From Nitrospira sp. CR1.3 (GTDB lineage: Bacteria; Nitrospirota; Nitrospiria; Nitrospirales; Nitrospiraceae), in NCBI GenBank assembly GCA_014055525.1, contig WIAH01000021.1, forward strand, positions 1 to 63,092: DNA of 63,092 nt. The letters run 5' to 3'. The position numbers and the translations under genes were made by a program. The notes under the pieces are model-generated. The model was not told the DNA's origin and did not search any database. It worked only from the letters and a program-made list of their open reading frames with translations. Of the stretch, positions 18,260 to 28,074 are shown one piece after another; within the stretch, counting starts at the first letter, position 1; every line of letters starts with the position of its first letter.

Positions 18260-18276
18260 GAGGACGGGAGGCGAAT

Positions 18277-18864
18277 ATGACCGTCGGCGCCATGACCAAG
18301 AAGATTCTCCACGCCGCCCTCTTTTATGAGATCTGGGATGCGATGAAGGTGACGTTCAAGCACATGTTCCATAAGCCCATTACCTTCCAGTATCCCCGGG
18401 AACAGCGGGCAATTCCGGACACTCACCGCGGCGCACTGGGGTTGCTTCGTTACGACGACGGCCGGGAGCGGTGCGTCGGATGCGATCTCTGCGAGGCGGC
18501 CTGTCCGTCACGCTGCATCAAGGTCATCAGTTCGGAAGATGCGGAGCGTCCTCTCCAACGGTACGCGAGCGAATTTTACATCGACATCACCAAATGCGTC
18601 TTTTGCGGGTACTGTGTGGAGGCCTGTCCGGTCAACGCGCTGGCCATGACAAAGATGTACGAGTTTTCCACCCACGACAAGCGCACCCTCCTCTTCGATA
18701 AGAAGCGGCTCTATGAGATCGGCGAACGCCATCTTGACGATGCGAAGAAATATCTGTACGCCCACAACCAGGAAAAGAACGTCGAAGAAAGCCGGGAGTA
18801 CCGGTATTACTTTCCGCAGTCGGTTGTGAAATCGACGCAGTCGACGCCGAAGCATTTGAGCTGA
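18277..18864 (+). CDS. nuoI: Complex I subunit NuoI (two [4Fe-4S] ferredoxin)
   Basis: Peripheral ferredoxin-like subunit linking NuoG to NuoB. Both cluster motifs are complete: CVGCDLCEAACP (about residue 65) and CVFCGYCVEACP (about 110). It has 195 residues. The start at 18277 is supported by GGGAGG five bases upstream. It begins 17 bases after nuoG; nuoH, which normally lies between nuoG and nuoI, is absent and there is no room for it. Confidence 0.94.
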   Translation: MTVGAMTKKILHAALFYEIWDAMKVTFKHMFHKPITFQYPREQRAIPDTHRGALGLLRYDDGRERCVGCDLCEAACPSRCIKVISSEDAERPLQRYASEFYIDITKCVFCGYCVEACPVNALAMTKMYEFSTHDKRTLLFDKKRLYEIGERHLDDAKKYLYAHNQEKNVEESREYRYYFPQSVVKSTQSTPKHLS

Positions 18865-18872
18865 ATCCGACA

Positions 18873-19400
18873 ATGATCTCCCTGTTCTTCGCCTATTTCG
18901 CGCTGATGAGTATTGCCGCCGGGGTCCTGACCGTGGCGCTGAAGAACCCGGTGCATTGCGGCCTCGCGCTTCTGGCTTTGCTGCTGCATGTCTCCGGCCT
19001 CTTCATCCTGCTCAACGCGGAATTCTTATGGGCGGTGCAGGTGGTCGTCTACGCGGGCGCCATCCTGGTGCTCTATCTCTTTGTCCTGATGCTCTTAAAC
19101 CTCAAGACCGAGGAACGATACTTTCATACCTCTTTCACATACTTTCTGGCCCCGGCCCTGCTCGGCTCTTTCTACGTGCTGGCCCAACTCTTTCACTCTC
19201 CGTTCGGAGGGGCCAAGGGCGATGCCCCGGCTCAAGCGGTGCTGCAAGACGGGAACACCTTCGCGGTCGGCATCAAGATGTTCAGCGACTACCTGTTGCA
19301 GTTTGAAATCGTCGGAGTGTTCCTGTTGGGCGCCATCATCGGAGCCATCGTGTTGGCCAAGACCCCCAAAGCCATCGACACCGGTCGGGATAACGCGTGA
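18873..19400 (+). CDS. nuoJ: Complex I subunit NuoJ
   Basis: Membrane subunit with five predicted helices, including the pi-bulge helix region VVYAGAILVLYLFVLMLLNL known to move during coupling. The 175-residue length is usual. It overlaps the nuoK start by four bases. Confidence 0.93.
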   Translation: MISLFFAYFALMSIAAGVLTVALKNPVHCGLALLALLLHVSGLFILLNAEFLWAVQVVVYAGAILVLYLFVLMLLNLKTEERYFHTSFTYFLAPALLGSFYVLAQLFHSPFGGAKGDAPAQAVLQDGNTFAVGIKMFSDYLLQFEIVGVFLLGAIIGAIVLAKTPKAIDTGRDNA

Positions 19401-19699
19401 TTCCTCTTTCCGCATATGTGGCGGTCAGCGCCATCCTGTTTATGACGGGGCTGCTCGGCGTCTTGATCCGGCGCAACTTCATCATCGTATTGATGGCCGT
19501 CGAGATCATGTTGAACGCGGCGAATATCAATCTCGTGGCGTTCTCCTATTATCTGGAATCAATGGCCGGCCAGCTCGTCGCGCTCTTCGTGATCGCGATC
19601 GCCGCCGGTGAAGCCGCGGTCGGCCTGGCCATTATCATCGTTGTGTTTCGCGGAAAGATCTCCACAAACGTGGACGAAATGAATCTCTTGAAGTGGTAG
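19397..19699 (+). CDS. nuoK: Complex I subunit NuoK
   Basis: Small MrpC-like membrane subunit (100 residues, three helices). The two conserved membrane glutamates are in MAVEIMLNAANINLV and AAGEAAVGLA. The start codon is GTG at 19397, overlapping the nuoJ stop (GTGA), which implies translational coupling. Confidence 0.94.
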   Translation: MIPLSAYVAVSAILFMTGLLGVLIRRNFIIVLMAVEIMLNAANINLVAFSYYLESMAGQLVALFVIAIAAGEAAVGLAIIIVVFRGKISTNVDEMNLLKW

Positions 19700-19724
19700 A
19701 GGGCGCTCAAGACACCGGAGTAAC

Positions 19725-21689
19725 GTGACCGACCTCCTCATCAAATTGATTCCGGTATTCCCCCTGCTCGCCGTCATCCTCAACGGGCTGGCCGGCAACC
19801 GGTACTCGCACGAGACCGCTCATCGCCTCGCGTGGGGCTCGGTTGGACTGTCGTTCCTTTGCACGATCGGAGTCTTCGCCGACCTATTGCAGACCGGCGG
19901 GGCGCGCGAAGTCATTGCCTACCAGTGGATCTTCGGCGGCGACCTGACGGTCAATCTCGCGTATCTCGTCGACCCGCTCACCTGCGCCATGTTGCTCGTC
20001 GTCACCGGTGTCGGCCTCCTGATTCATGTCTACTCGGTCGGGTACATGCACGGAGAGTCGGGGTTTACCCGTTTCTTCACCTACATGAACCTGTTCATGG
20101 TCTCGATGTTGCTGCTCGTCATGGGCAACAACTACTTGGTTCTCTTCATCGGATGGGAAGGAGTGGGGCTCTGTTCCTATCTCTTGATCGGCTACTACTA
20201 TGACAAGGTTTCGGCCGCGAAGGCGGCCTCGAAGGCCTTCGTCGTGAATCGGATCGGCGACGCCGGCTTCCTCTTGGCGATTTTTCTGGTCTTCATCAAC
20301 TTCAAGACGCTCGACTATACCAAAGTCTTCGCGCAGGTCGGTCAACTCTCGCCGGAGATGGCCACGGCCATCGCCCTCTGTCTTCTCGTCGGAGCGGTCG
20401 GCAAGTCGGCTCAAATTCCTTTGTACACCTGGTTGCCGGACGCGATGGAAGGTCCGACCCCTGTCAGCGCCCTGATCCATGCGGCGACAATGGTGACGGC
20501 CGGCGTCTACATGATCGTGCGCAATCATGCCATTTTTGATTTGTCGCCGACGGCTCTTACGATCGTCGGACTCATCGGCGGTCTCACCGCGCTATTCGCG
20601 GCGACCATCGGATTGGTGCAAACGGACATTAAGCGCGTCCTGGCTTATTCGACCGTCAGTCAGCTCGGCTACATGTTCCTGGGATGCGGTATCGGCGCCT
20701 ATACCGCCGCGATCTTCCATCTCATGACCCACGCATTTTTCAAGGCGCTGCTGTTTCTCTCGGCCGGCTCCGTCATACATGCGTTGTCGGGCGAACAGGA
20801 CATTCGCAAGATGGGCGGGCTGAGTTCGAAAATTCCCTGGACCCACCGGCTCTTTCTGATCGGCACGATCGCGATCGCCGGCATCCCTCCATTCGCAGGA
20901 TTTTGGAGTAAGGACGAGATCATGGCCCATGCCTTCACGCACCACCAATATCTGCTGTACGGCATGGCGGCGGTCGGAGCCTTCCTCACATCGTTCTATA
21001 TGTTCCGTCTGGCGTATCTGACCTTCTACGGCCGCTCACGGATGGATCATCATACGGAGGAACATGTCCATGAGTCGCCGATGGTCATGATCGCGCCGTT
21101 GATGGTGTTGGGTCTCCTATCACTGGCGGGAGGATTCATAGGATTTCCTCCCGAGCATGGCTGGCTTCATCAGTTCCTCGCTCCGGTGGCCGGAATCGCC
21201 GGCGAGCACGAGGTCGGCACCGGATTGGTCCTGACCCTCATGATGATCGCCACCGGCATTGCGTTCCTCGGCTGGGGCCTGGCCCACTATCTGTACAGCC
21301 TCAGTCCGGCGGCGCCGGACCGCTGGGCGGCAAAAACGCAGTCGATTTATACGACATTGTTGAACAAGTACTACGTCGACGAGCTGTATGATTTCTTGTT
21401 TGTGGAACCGACCAAGAAATGGGGCCTGCTGCTCGATTGGTTCGACCGCACCGTCATCGACGGCATGGTGCGCGCGGTAGGTCACCTCGCCGAACTCGGA
21501 GCCGCTGGATCGACCTGGATCGAAAAACACGTGATCTACGGCGGCCTCAACGTCATCGGTTACGGCAACCATCTCATGGCCAGGCAGTGGCGGCAGCTGC
21601 AAAGCGGGATGGTCCATCACTATGCGGCGATCATCGTGGCGGGATTATTTTTGCTGGCGATCGTCGTTCAGTTCATCGTGCAGCGTTAA
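19725..21689 (+). CDS. nuoL: Complex I subunit NuoL (antiporter-like)
   Basis: Distal antiporter-like proton-pumping subunit with the long lateral helix at its C-terminus. It has 654 residues and about 16 helices. Key channel residues are visible: Glu in FIGWEGVGLCSYLLIG, Lys in VGKSAQIPLYTWLPDAMEG, and HAATMVTAGVYMI. The C-terminal segment WAAKTQSIYTTLLNKYYVDE matches the family. The start is GTG at 19725. Confidence 0.94.
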   Translation: MTDLLIKLIPVFPLLAVILNGLAGNRYSHETAHRLAWGSVGLSFLCTIGVFADLLQTGGAREVIAYQWIFGGDLTVNLAYLVDPLTCAMLLVVTGVGLLIHVYSVGYMHGESGFTRFFTYMNLFMVSMLLLVMGNNYLVLFIGWEGVGLCSYLLIGYYYDKVSAAKAASKAFVVNRIGDAGFLLAIFLVFINFKTLDYTKVFAQVGQLSPEMATAIALCLLVGAVGKSAQIPLYTWLPDAMEGPTPVSALIHAATMVTAGVYMIVRNHAIFDLSPTALTIVGLIGGLTALFAATIGLVQTDIKRVLAYSTVSQLGYMFLGCGIGAYTAAIFHLMTHAFFKALLFLSAGSVIHALSGEQDIRKMGGLSSKIPWTHRLFLIGTIAIAGIPPFAGFWSKDEIMAHAFTHHQYLLYGMAAVGAFLTSFYMFRLAYLTFYGRSRMDHHTEEHVHESPMVMIAPLMVLGLLSLAGGFIGFPPEHGWLHQFLAPVAGIAGEHEVGTGLVLTLMMIATGIAFLGWGLAHYLYSLSPAAPDRWAAKTQSIYTTLLNKYYVDELYDFLFVEPTKKWGLLLDWFDRTVIDGMVRAVGHLAELGAAGSTWIEKHVIYGGLNVIGYGNHLMARQWRQLQSGMVHHYAAIIVAGLFLLAIVVQFIVQR

Positions 21690-21698
21690 CTCGAGACC

Positions 21699-23258
21699 AT
21701 GTTAGAAGAACTCTCGTCCACATTCCCGATTCTCTCCTGCATTCTCTTCTTTCCGCTCGTCGGCGCCGCGGTCATGTGGCTCATCGACGACGAAGATATG
21801 GTGAGAACCTCCGCGCTCGCGATCTCGCTGGTCGAGCTGGCGTTGGCGATTTTCGTCATGGTCCGCTTCGTTCCGGATTCTCCCGCGATGCAGTTTGTCG
21901 AACATGTGCCGTGGATTCCCGCGCTCGGCATCAGCTACCACCTCGCCGTCGACGGCATCAGCGTACTGTTCGTCGGACTGACGGCCTTTCTGACCGTGCT
22001 GGTGGTCATCTACTCCTGGGATACGATCCGCCATCAGATGAAGCTCTACATGATGTCCCTTCTGGCGCTGGAGACAGCCACGATGGGGATTTTCGTGTCG
22101 TTGGACCTCATCCTCTTTTTTGTTTTCTGGGAGCTCATGCTGATTCCCAGCTACTTCCTGATCAAGCTCTGGGGCGGCGGCGCTGAACGGCACTACGCCG
22201 CGTTGAAGTATGTCCTCTATACGCTCCTGGGCAGCGTCTTCATGCTGGTCGGCATCGCACTGCTGGATATCAACTATCACAACTGGGCGACGATCCATCA
22301 TATGGATCAGGTCTATTCCTTCGATTTCCTGGAACTGCTGACGGTGCCGATTCCTCTCAGCCAGCAGGTGTTGATCTTCTGGCTGATGTTCCTCGGTTTC
22401 GCGTTCAAGGCGCCGGTGTTTCCCTTCCATACATGGCTGCCGGACGCGTTGCTGGAGGGTCCGGTCGGCATGGCGGTTATGTTGGCCGGTGTCAAACTCG
22501 GCACCTTCGGATTCATGCGCTTCAGCATTCCTCTCCTGCCGGATGCGGCCAAGAGTGAGACCGTCGTCATGACGGTCATGGCGCTCGGCCTGACGGCCGT
22601 GGTGTACGGCGCCATCATGGCATTGGTCCAGCTGGATTTCCGTCGGCTCCTGGCTTACAGCAGCATCAGCCACCTTGGCTTCGTCGTGATCGGGCTTTTC
22701 GCCCTGAACTATCAGGGGCTCCAGGGGAGCTTGCTGACGATGATCAATTTGGGATTCAGCACGGCCGGATTGTTCTTCATCGCCGGATTTCTCTATACGA
22801 GGCAGCAGACCACGCAGCTCGGGGCCTTTGGCGGCATGGCGAAACATACTCCCTTGCTCGCAACGTTTTTCCTGCTCATCGGGCTGGCTTCGATCGGGTT
22901 ACCCGGCACAAACGGGTTTGTGGGAGAGTTCCTGATCCTGCTGGGAGCGTTTAAGGCCCACTGGACGTACGGAGCCATCGCCGTCACCGGCGTCATTTTT
23001 GGAGCGGCGTATTTTCTCTGGTACTACGAACGGGCGATCCTTGGTCCGGTCGGGAAGTCGGTCAAGGACTCGATCGCCGACCTGCATCTTCGCGAGACAA
23101 TCATCGCGTTGTCGCTCTCGATCATGATTCTTTGGATCGGGCTCTATCCTTCTCCGTTCCTGCGCATGATGAACGGATCGGTCCAAGCCCTGGTGGATCG
23201 GCTTAATCATGGAACCGTGGCGGCGGCAATCGATCTATCACGGACAAAGGGTGAGTGA
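21699..23258 (+). CDS. nuoM: Complex I subunit NuoM, first copy (canonical)
   Basis: Antiporter-like proton-pumping subunit of 519 residues. The TM5 Glu (FVFWELMLIPSYFLI), the TM7 Lys (FAFKAPVFPFHTWLPDA) and the TM8 Lys (LAGVKLGTFGFMRF) are all present, so a full proton channel is expected. It is followed directly, with a four-base overlap, by a second, divergent NuoM. The pair identifies the 2M type of complex I. Confidence 0.93.
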   Translation: MLEELSSTFPILSCILFFPLVGAAVMWLIDDEDMVRTSALAISLVELALAIFVMVRFVPDSPAMQFVEHVPWIPALGISYHLAVDGISVLFVGLTAFLTVLVVIYSWDTIRHQMKLYMMSLLALETATMGIFVSLDLILFFVFWELMLIPSYFLIKLWGGGAERHYAALKYVLYTLLGSVFMLVGIALLDINYHNWATIHHMDQVYSFDFLELLTVPIPLSQQVLIFWLMFLGFAFKAPVFPFHTWLPDALLEGPVGMAVMLAGVKLGTFGFMRFSIPLLPDAAKSETVVMTVMALGLTAVVYGAIMALVQLDFRRLLAYSSISHLGFVVIGLFALNYQGLQGSLLTMINLGFSTAGLFFIAGFLYTRQQTTQLGAFGGMAKHTPLLATFFLLIGLASIGLPGTNGFVGEFLILLGAFKAHWTYGAIAVTGVIFGAAYFLWYYERAILGPVGKSVKDSIADLHLRETIIALSLSIMILWIGLYPSPFLRMMNGSVQALVDRLNHGTVAAAIDLSRTKGE

Positions 23259-24952
23259 TTCGTATGGGTGAGTACGCGCTGCTGTCTATCTTGTTTGCTC
23301 CGTTCGTCGGAGCGATCGCGCTGATCTTCGTCTCCAACCGGCAACCGATGCTGGTGCGGGGGATTGCAGCCGGGTCGGCCTTCGTCTCATTGCTGATCTC
23401 ATTTTACGTGTTCTATACCTATGATCACATCAAGGGTGGGTTCCAGTTTGTTCAGAAGTTCGAGTGGTCGAGGCAACTCGGCATCTCCCTGCATCTTGGC
23501 GTGGACGGCATCGGTACCCCGCTTGTGCTCGCTTCATCCATTCTTTTGTTCGCCGGCATCTTTGTGTCATGGCATATCAAGGACCGGACGAAAGAGTTCT
23601 ACATCTGGCTCCTGATCCTCGCCGCGGCGACCATCGGCGTCTTTATGTCGCTGGACCTGTTCTTCCTCTACTTCTTTTACGAGATGTCCGTCATCCCCAT
23701 GTATCTGCTGCTCGGCATGTGGGGCAGCCACACCAAGAAATATCTTGAGATGACCGATCCCGAAGGCCTCAAGCTCAGGGACTCCGTCGGCTTCATTTTC
23801 AACTTCGCCTCGAACAGCAAGGAATACGCGGCGATGAAGCTGGTGCTGTTCCTCTCGGCATTTGCGGTCGTGGCCCTGATGGGCATCTTGCTGATTTACA
23901 AGTATTCGGGATTGAACACCTTCGACATCCTTCAACTCCGCGAGCACGCCAAGCTCATGAATATCCCGGTCCTCGGAACGACGTTGGACAAGATTATCTG
24001 GTTCCTGATCTTCTTCGGCTTTGCCTCTATCGCTCCGCTCTGGCCGTTGCACTCCTGGTCGCCGGTTGGCCACGCTGCAGCACCGGCAGCCACCAGCATG
24101 CTGCATGCCGGCGTCCTGATGAAGCTCGGACATTTCTCGATCATTCGTGTGGCGTTTGAAATCTTGCCCGACACCACTCGCGAGCTGATGCCGATTGCGG
24201 CTGTTCTCTGCATGTTCAGCATTATCTACGGCGGGTTCGTCGCCTTTTACGCCAAGGACACGAAGTACGTCATCGGTTACTCCAGTTCGAGCCACATGGG
24301 ATACGTCTTTCTCGGCATGGCCGCCCTGGACTACATCAGCCTCAGCGGCGCCGTGATCTATATGTTCGCCCATGCCATGGCCACCGGCATGTTGTTCGCC
24401 ATGGCAGGCTGGGTGTACGACCAAACGCACTCCCGCGACATCCCGTCGCTCGGAGGCCTGTCGAACCGCATGCCCTTCATCGCCGGCTGTTTCGTCGTCG
24501 CCTGCATGGCCTCCATCGGCATGCCCGGTACCGTGAATTTCATCGCGGAAGTCATGATTATCGTGGGGAGTTGGAACAAGTATCCGATTCAGGTCATCGT
24601 GGCTGTGGTGGGCATCGTGCTGACTCTGGCTTACCTCTTCAAGATGATGCGCGGCCTTTTCTACGGTCCGATGGACCAGAAGTACAGCCATTCGCACGAT
24701 GCGGTGGCGGTCGTCGATCGATTGCCTCTGTTGATCATGATCGCGGTCAGCATCGGATTCGGCCTCTTTCCCATGCACCTGTATAACGTGGTGCGGTCCG
24801 GAGTCGATCCTCTCGTAGCAAAGGTGACCTACGTCGCGCCGGTCGCCCAGACAACCGGCACGAGGCGCGAAGCGCGCGGCGAGGGGGACAGCACGAGCGC
24901 TCGACCACCGCTGCCCCTCACCGCAAGCCGCGGGCCTGGAGACCGGCCATGA
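23255..24952 (+). CDS. nuoM: Complex I subunit NuoM, second copy, TM7 Lys absent
   Basis: Divergent second NuoM of 565 residues. The TM5 Glu is kept (FFYEMSVIPMYLLLGMWG), as is a TM8 Lys (HAGVLMKLGHFSIIR), but the TM7 position reads FGFASIAPLWPLHSWSP, with Ile at residue 259 (codon 24029-24031) where canonical NuoM has Lys, and LPDA is replaced by SPVG. An insertion of roughly 45 residues (about 165-215) follows the Glu helix, and a polar Pro/Arg-rich tail ends the protein. The start is GTG at 23255 overlapping nuoM1, or ATG at 23264. Presumably adds a fourth antiporter-like module to the membrane arm. Confidence 0.9.
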   Translation: MIRMGEYALLSILFAPFVGAIALIFVSNRQPMLVRGIAAGSAFVSLLISFYVFYTYDHIKGGFQFVQKFEWSRQLGISLHLGVDGIGTPLVLASSILLFAGIFVSWHIKDRTKEFYIWLLILAAATIGVFMSLDLFFLYFFYEMSVIPMYLLLGMWGSHTKKYLEMTDPEGLKLRDSVGFIFNFASNSKEYAAMKLVLFLSAFAVVALMGILLIYKYSGLNTFDILQLREHAKLMNIPVLGTTLDKIIWFLIFFGFASIAPLWPLHSWSPVGHAAAPAATSMLHAGVLMKLGHFSIIRVAFEILPDTTRELMPIAAVLCMFSIIYGGFVAFYAKDTKYVIGYSSSSHMGYVFLGMAALDYISLSGAVIYMFAHAMATGMLFAMAGWVYDQTHSRDIPSLGGLSNRMPFIAGCFVVACMASIGMPGTVNFIAEVMIIVGSWNKYPIQVIVAVVGIVLTLAYLFKMMRGLFYGPMDQKYSHSHDAVAVVDRLPLLIMIAVSIGFGLFPMHLYNVVRSGVDPLVAKVTYVAPVAQTTGTRREARGEGDSTSARPPLPLTASRGPGDRP

Positions 24953-26451
24953 CCTTTTCCCTCACCCTGTCGCCGTCTGACCTTCTGCTGCTGCTGCCGG
25001 AAATCATACTGACCTGCTGGCTCTGCGTCGTATTGATCGTGGATTTCTCGTTCCCCCGTTTGCCGAAAGAGCAACTGGCCTATCTCAGCGTTGCTGGCCT
25101 CGCGGGCACGCTGGCCTGTCTCGGCTGGTTCGACTTCTCCGGAATCACCGGCACGCTCTTCGCCAACATGTTCGTCGTGGACCGAATGGCTCTGTTTTTC
25201 AAGATGTTCGTCGTGGCGGCCACGATTCTGGTCATACTGGCATCGATCGAATTCGTTCACCGGTTCACGTTCTTCCGCGGGGAGTACTATTTTCTGGTCG
25301 TGATGTCGGCGTTGGGCATGATGTTCATGGCCTCGGCGAACGATCTCCTTTCCGTGTTTATCACGTTGGAGTTCTCGACGTTCGGATTCTACGTGCTGGT
25401 GTCCTACCTGCGGGAAGATGTGGCGTCGAACGAAGCGGGGCTCAAGTTTTTCATCTTGGGGGTCTTCGCGGCCGGCCTGTTGGCCTACGGCATCAGTCTC
25501 GTGTATGGAGAAACGGGCAAACTGGTCTTTTCAGACATGAAGTCGGCCCAGGCCACTCCGGGCCTCATTATCGGGTTCCTGCTGATCTTCGGCGCCCTGG
25601 GTTTCAAGATCGGTGCTGTGCCGTTTCACTCCTGGATCCCGGACACCTACCACGGAGCGCCTACACCGATAACAGCGTTCCTATCGATCGCGCCGAAGGG
25701 TGCGGCCTTCGCCATTCTTCTGCGCATGTTCTTCGTTGCCCTCGTCGCATTCAAGCCGACCTGGGTGTTGATGCTCGTGGCCGCCTCGGTGCTGTCGATG
25801 ACCTATGGAAACATCGTGGCCATCGCTCAGCGAAACATCAAGCGCCTGCTGGCCTATTCCGGCATCGCGCAAGTCGGTAATGTGCTCATCGGCCTTGCGG
25901 CGGGCACCAAAATGGGGAACGACGCGATCCTGTTTTATCTCCTGACCTATCTGTTCGCAAACCTCGGCGCTTTCGCCATCGTCATCGCGGTCAGCCAGGC
26001 CATCGGCAGCGAAGAGATCGACGATTACAGCGGCTTGGGCCGGCGCTCGCCATTTCTGGCGTTTTCGATGCTGATCTTCCTCCTCTCGCTGGCCGGAGTG
26101 CCTCCGCTGGCCGGATTCATCGGAAAACTCTACATCTTTGTGGCGGCCATCAAGGAGGGACTCTATACCTTGATTACGGTGGGGCTGATCAACATCGTCA
26201 TTTCCATGTACTACTACCTCATCGTGGTCAAGAAGATGTACATCGTCGAGCCCCATGATCCTTCCCCGCTCACCGTCTCGGCTCCGATGAAGGCCGTCGT
26301 GTATGTCGGTCTGGCGGGAACTTTGATCGTAGGCGTGTATCCGCAACCGGTGATCGATTGGGTGGTCGCGGCGACCATGATGTTCTCGGATCTCGTCGGA
26401 CCCGCCGCCTCTCTTCCGCCTATCCCGACAACCCTGCCGTTCGGTGGCTGA
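24949..26451 (+). CDS. nuoN: Complex I subunit NuoN (antiporter-like)
   Basis: Proximal antiporter-like proton-pumping subunit of 500 residues and about 14 helices. TM5 Glu (FITLEFSTFGFYVLVSY), TM7 Lys (GFKIGAVPFHSWIPDTYHG) and TM8 Lys (SIAPKGAAFAI) are present. The start overlaps the nuoM2 stop (ATGA). It is the last nuo gene; no clear terminator follows in the 129-base gap before the sensor kinase. Confidence 0.94.
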   Translation: MTFSLTLSPSDLLLLLPEIILTCWLCVVLIVDFSFPRLPKEQLAYLSVAGLAGTLACLGWFDFSGITGTLFANMFVVDRMALFFKMFVVAATILVILASIEFVHRFTFFRGEYYFLVVMSALGMMFMASANDLLSVFITLEFSTFGFYVLVSYLREDVASNEAGLKFFILGVFAAGLLAYGISLVYGETGKLVFSDMKSAQATPGLIIGFLLIFGALGFKIGAVPFHSWIPDTYHGAPTPITAFLSIAPKGAAFAILLRMFFVALVAFKPTWVLMLVAASVLSMTYGNIVAIAQRNIKRLLAYSGIAQVGNVLIGLAAGTKMGNDAILFYLLTYLFANLGAFAIVIAVSQAIGSEEIDDYSGLGRRSPFLAFSMLIFLLSLAGVPPLAGFIGKLYIFVAAIKEGLYTLITVGLINIVISMYYYLIVVKKMYIVEPHDPSPLTVSAPMKAVVYVGLAGTLIVGVYPQPVIDWVVAATMMFSDLVGPAASLPPIPTTLPFGG

Positions 26452-26580
26452 TCGCACCGGGCGCGTTCCGTCATTCACTCATCGTCCTGACTGAAATATT
26501 GCTTGCAGGGTCTTTCGGGCCAGAGTAGAGTTTCTTAGGCCATCCGCTGGTCCTTCCCGCTCGGCTTGTTTCGTTGAGCC

Positions 26581-28074
26581 ATGGAATCAGTCACCCAGGA
26601 TCACCCAACCTCTCTGCCGGCCGTTTCCCGGGATCCGCTCGAACCGCCTTCGGCGCCGGCGCCAGTGCGCACGCCTAACCGACCTCGCCTGCCGGCTTGG
26701 GTGGCCCGTTGGTCGATCGAGCAGCGGGTCTTGGCCGGGTTCGGCCTCGTGTTCGCGGGCATCGTGGTCATCAGCGCCGTCTCCTACCGCAATACTTCCG
26801 TGGTCGTTCGGAATAGCCGGCTCGATACGGCAAGCCATGAACTCGTTCAATTATTGGGCTCGATCGCGCAGACGCTTGATGCCGCTGAGAACGGTCACCG
26901 TCGATTTCTGGTGACGGGCGACGAGTCCTACCTGAAAGCCCATCGCGCCGTTCGCGAGCAAGCGCCGGAATATTTTCGGTATCTTGAATCACTGACCGCC
27001 GCCGTACCGGAGCAACAGGCGCGGGTGGCATCGCTCGAGCAATTGATCAACCGGCAGGTTGAGGCGGAGGTCAAGGCGATCGCTCAGCGCGAGAATCACG
27101 GCGCCGAGGGCGTACGCCATCTGGCGCTCTCCGGCGCCGCAAAACTCGAGCTCTCGGAGATCCATGGGGTGATCGCCGATCTTGAATCGGCCGAGCAACG
27201 CCTTATGCAGGCCAGGGTCGTCCAATCGACGGCCAGCACCCGGAACACGATCGCGCTTTTGGGTCTCGGCGCGCTGTTGCAACTCGTCCTGCTCGGTTCG
27301 GTGTATTACCTGATCCGGCATGACGTGACGGCGCGACGCCGCGTGGCCGCTGAACTCAAACGAAGAGGAGAGCTTCTGCAGGCGGCCAACAAGGAGCTGG
27401 AGGCCTTCAGCTATTCCGTGTCTCACGATCTCCGCGCACCGCTGCGCCATATCGACGGCTACGCTTCGCTGCTGGCCAAGACGGCGAGCGCGTCGTTGAG
27501 CGACAAAGCTCAGCGCTATCTTCACACCATTTCGGAATCGGCCAAGCAAATGGGGCAATTGATCGACGACCTGCTCGTGTTCTCCAGGATGGGCCGCCAG
27601 GAAATACTGCAGGCGACCGTCGATCTCAATCAGCTGGTCAAGACCGTCGTTCACGATTTGCGTCTTGACTTGCAAGGGAAGACGATCTCTTGGACAATTG
27701 GCTCGTTGCCCGAGGTTTCCGGCGATCCGGCCATGCTGCGGCAGGTGTATATGAACCTGATCTCGAACGCCGTGAAGTTTACGGCGACCAGAAGCGAACC
27801 GAAGATAGAAATCGGCTCGCAGCCATCAACTCCGGGCGAGGTTGACCTGTTCGTGCGAGACAACGGAGTCGGATTCGATATGCAGTACGTCAACAAGCTG
27901 TTCGGCGTGTTTCAGCGGCTCCATCGCAACGACGAGTTTGAAGGGACCGGTATCGGACTGGCCAACGTGAGGAGAATCATCCATCGTCACGGCGGCCGGA
28001 CATGGGCCGAAGGCGCCCTGGATCAGGGAGCCACATTTCATTTTTCTCTCCCGATCAAGAGGTCTGCCCGATGA
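26581..28074 (+). CDS. CHASE3-domain sensor histidine kinase
   Basis: Membrane sensor kinase of 497 residues. After a Pro-rich cytoplasmic leader come TM1 (about 53-70), a CHASE3-type extracytoplasmic sensor (about 75-210, TLDAAENGHRRFLVTGDESYL), TM2 (about 222-240), HisKA with the H-box FSYSVSHDLRAPLRHIDGYA, and a HATPase_c domain (NLISNAVKFTA, DNGVGFD, GTGIGLA). The signal is unknown. The stop overlaps the start of a receiver protein (ATGA), its probable partner. This H-box type is common in phytochrome-like kinases paired with Rcp1-like regulators. Confidence 0.9.
   Translation: MESVTQDHPTSLPAVSRDPLEPPSAPAPVRTPNRPRLPAWVARWSIEQRVLAGFGLVFAGIVVISAVSYRNTSVVVRNSRLDTASHELVQLLGSIAQTLDAAENGHRRFLVTGDESYLKAHRAVREQAPEYFRYLESLTAAVPEQQARVASLEQLINRQVEAEVKAIAQRENHGAEGVRHLALSGAAKLELSEIHGVIADLESAEQRLMQARVVQSTASTRNTIALLGLGALLQLVLLGSVYYLIRHDVTARRRVAAELKRRGELLQAANKELEAFSYSVSHDLRAPLRHIDGYASLLAKTASASLSDKAQRYLHTISESAKQMGQLIDDLLVFSRMGRQEILQATVDLNQLVKTVVHDLRLDLQGKTISWTIGSLPEVSGDPAMLRQVYMNLISNAVKFTATRSEPKIEIGSQPSTPGEVDLFVRDNGVGFDMQYVNKLFGVFQRLHRNDEFEGTGIGLANVRRIIHRHGGRTWAEGALDQGATFHFSLPIKRSAR

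Noticed and set aside
18260..18276. Hidden nuoH between nuoG and nuoI
   Set aside because: Only 17 bases separate the two genes, and no NuoH-like sequence is seen elsewhere in the window.
21702..24778. Minus-strand frames of about 380-400 codons under nuoM1 and nuoM2
   Set aside because: His/Asp/Glu/Arg-rich translations typical of the complement of membrane-protein genes; nuoM frames are certain.
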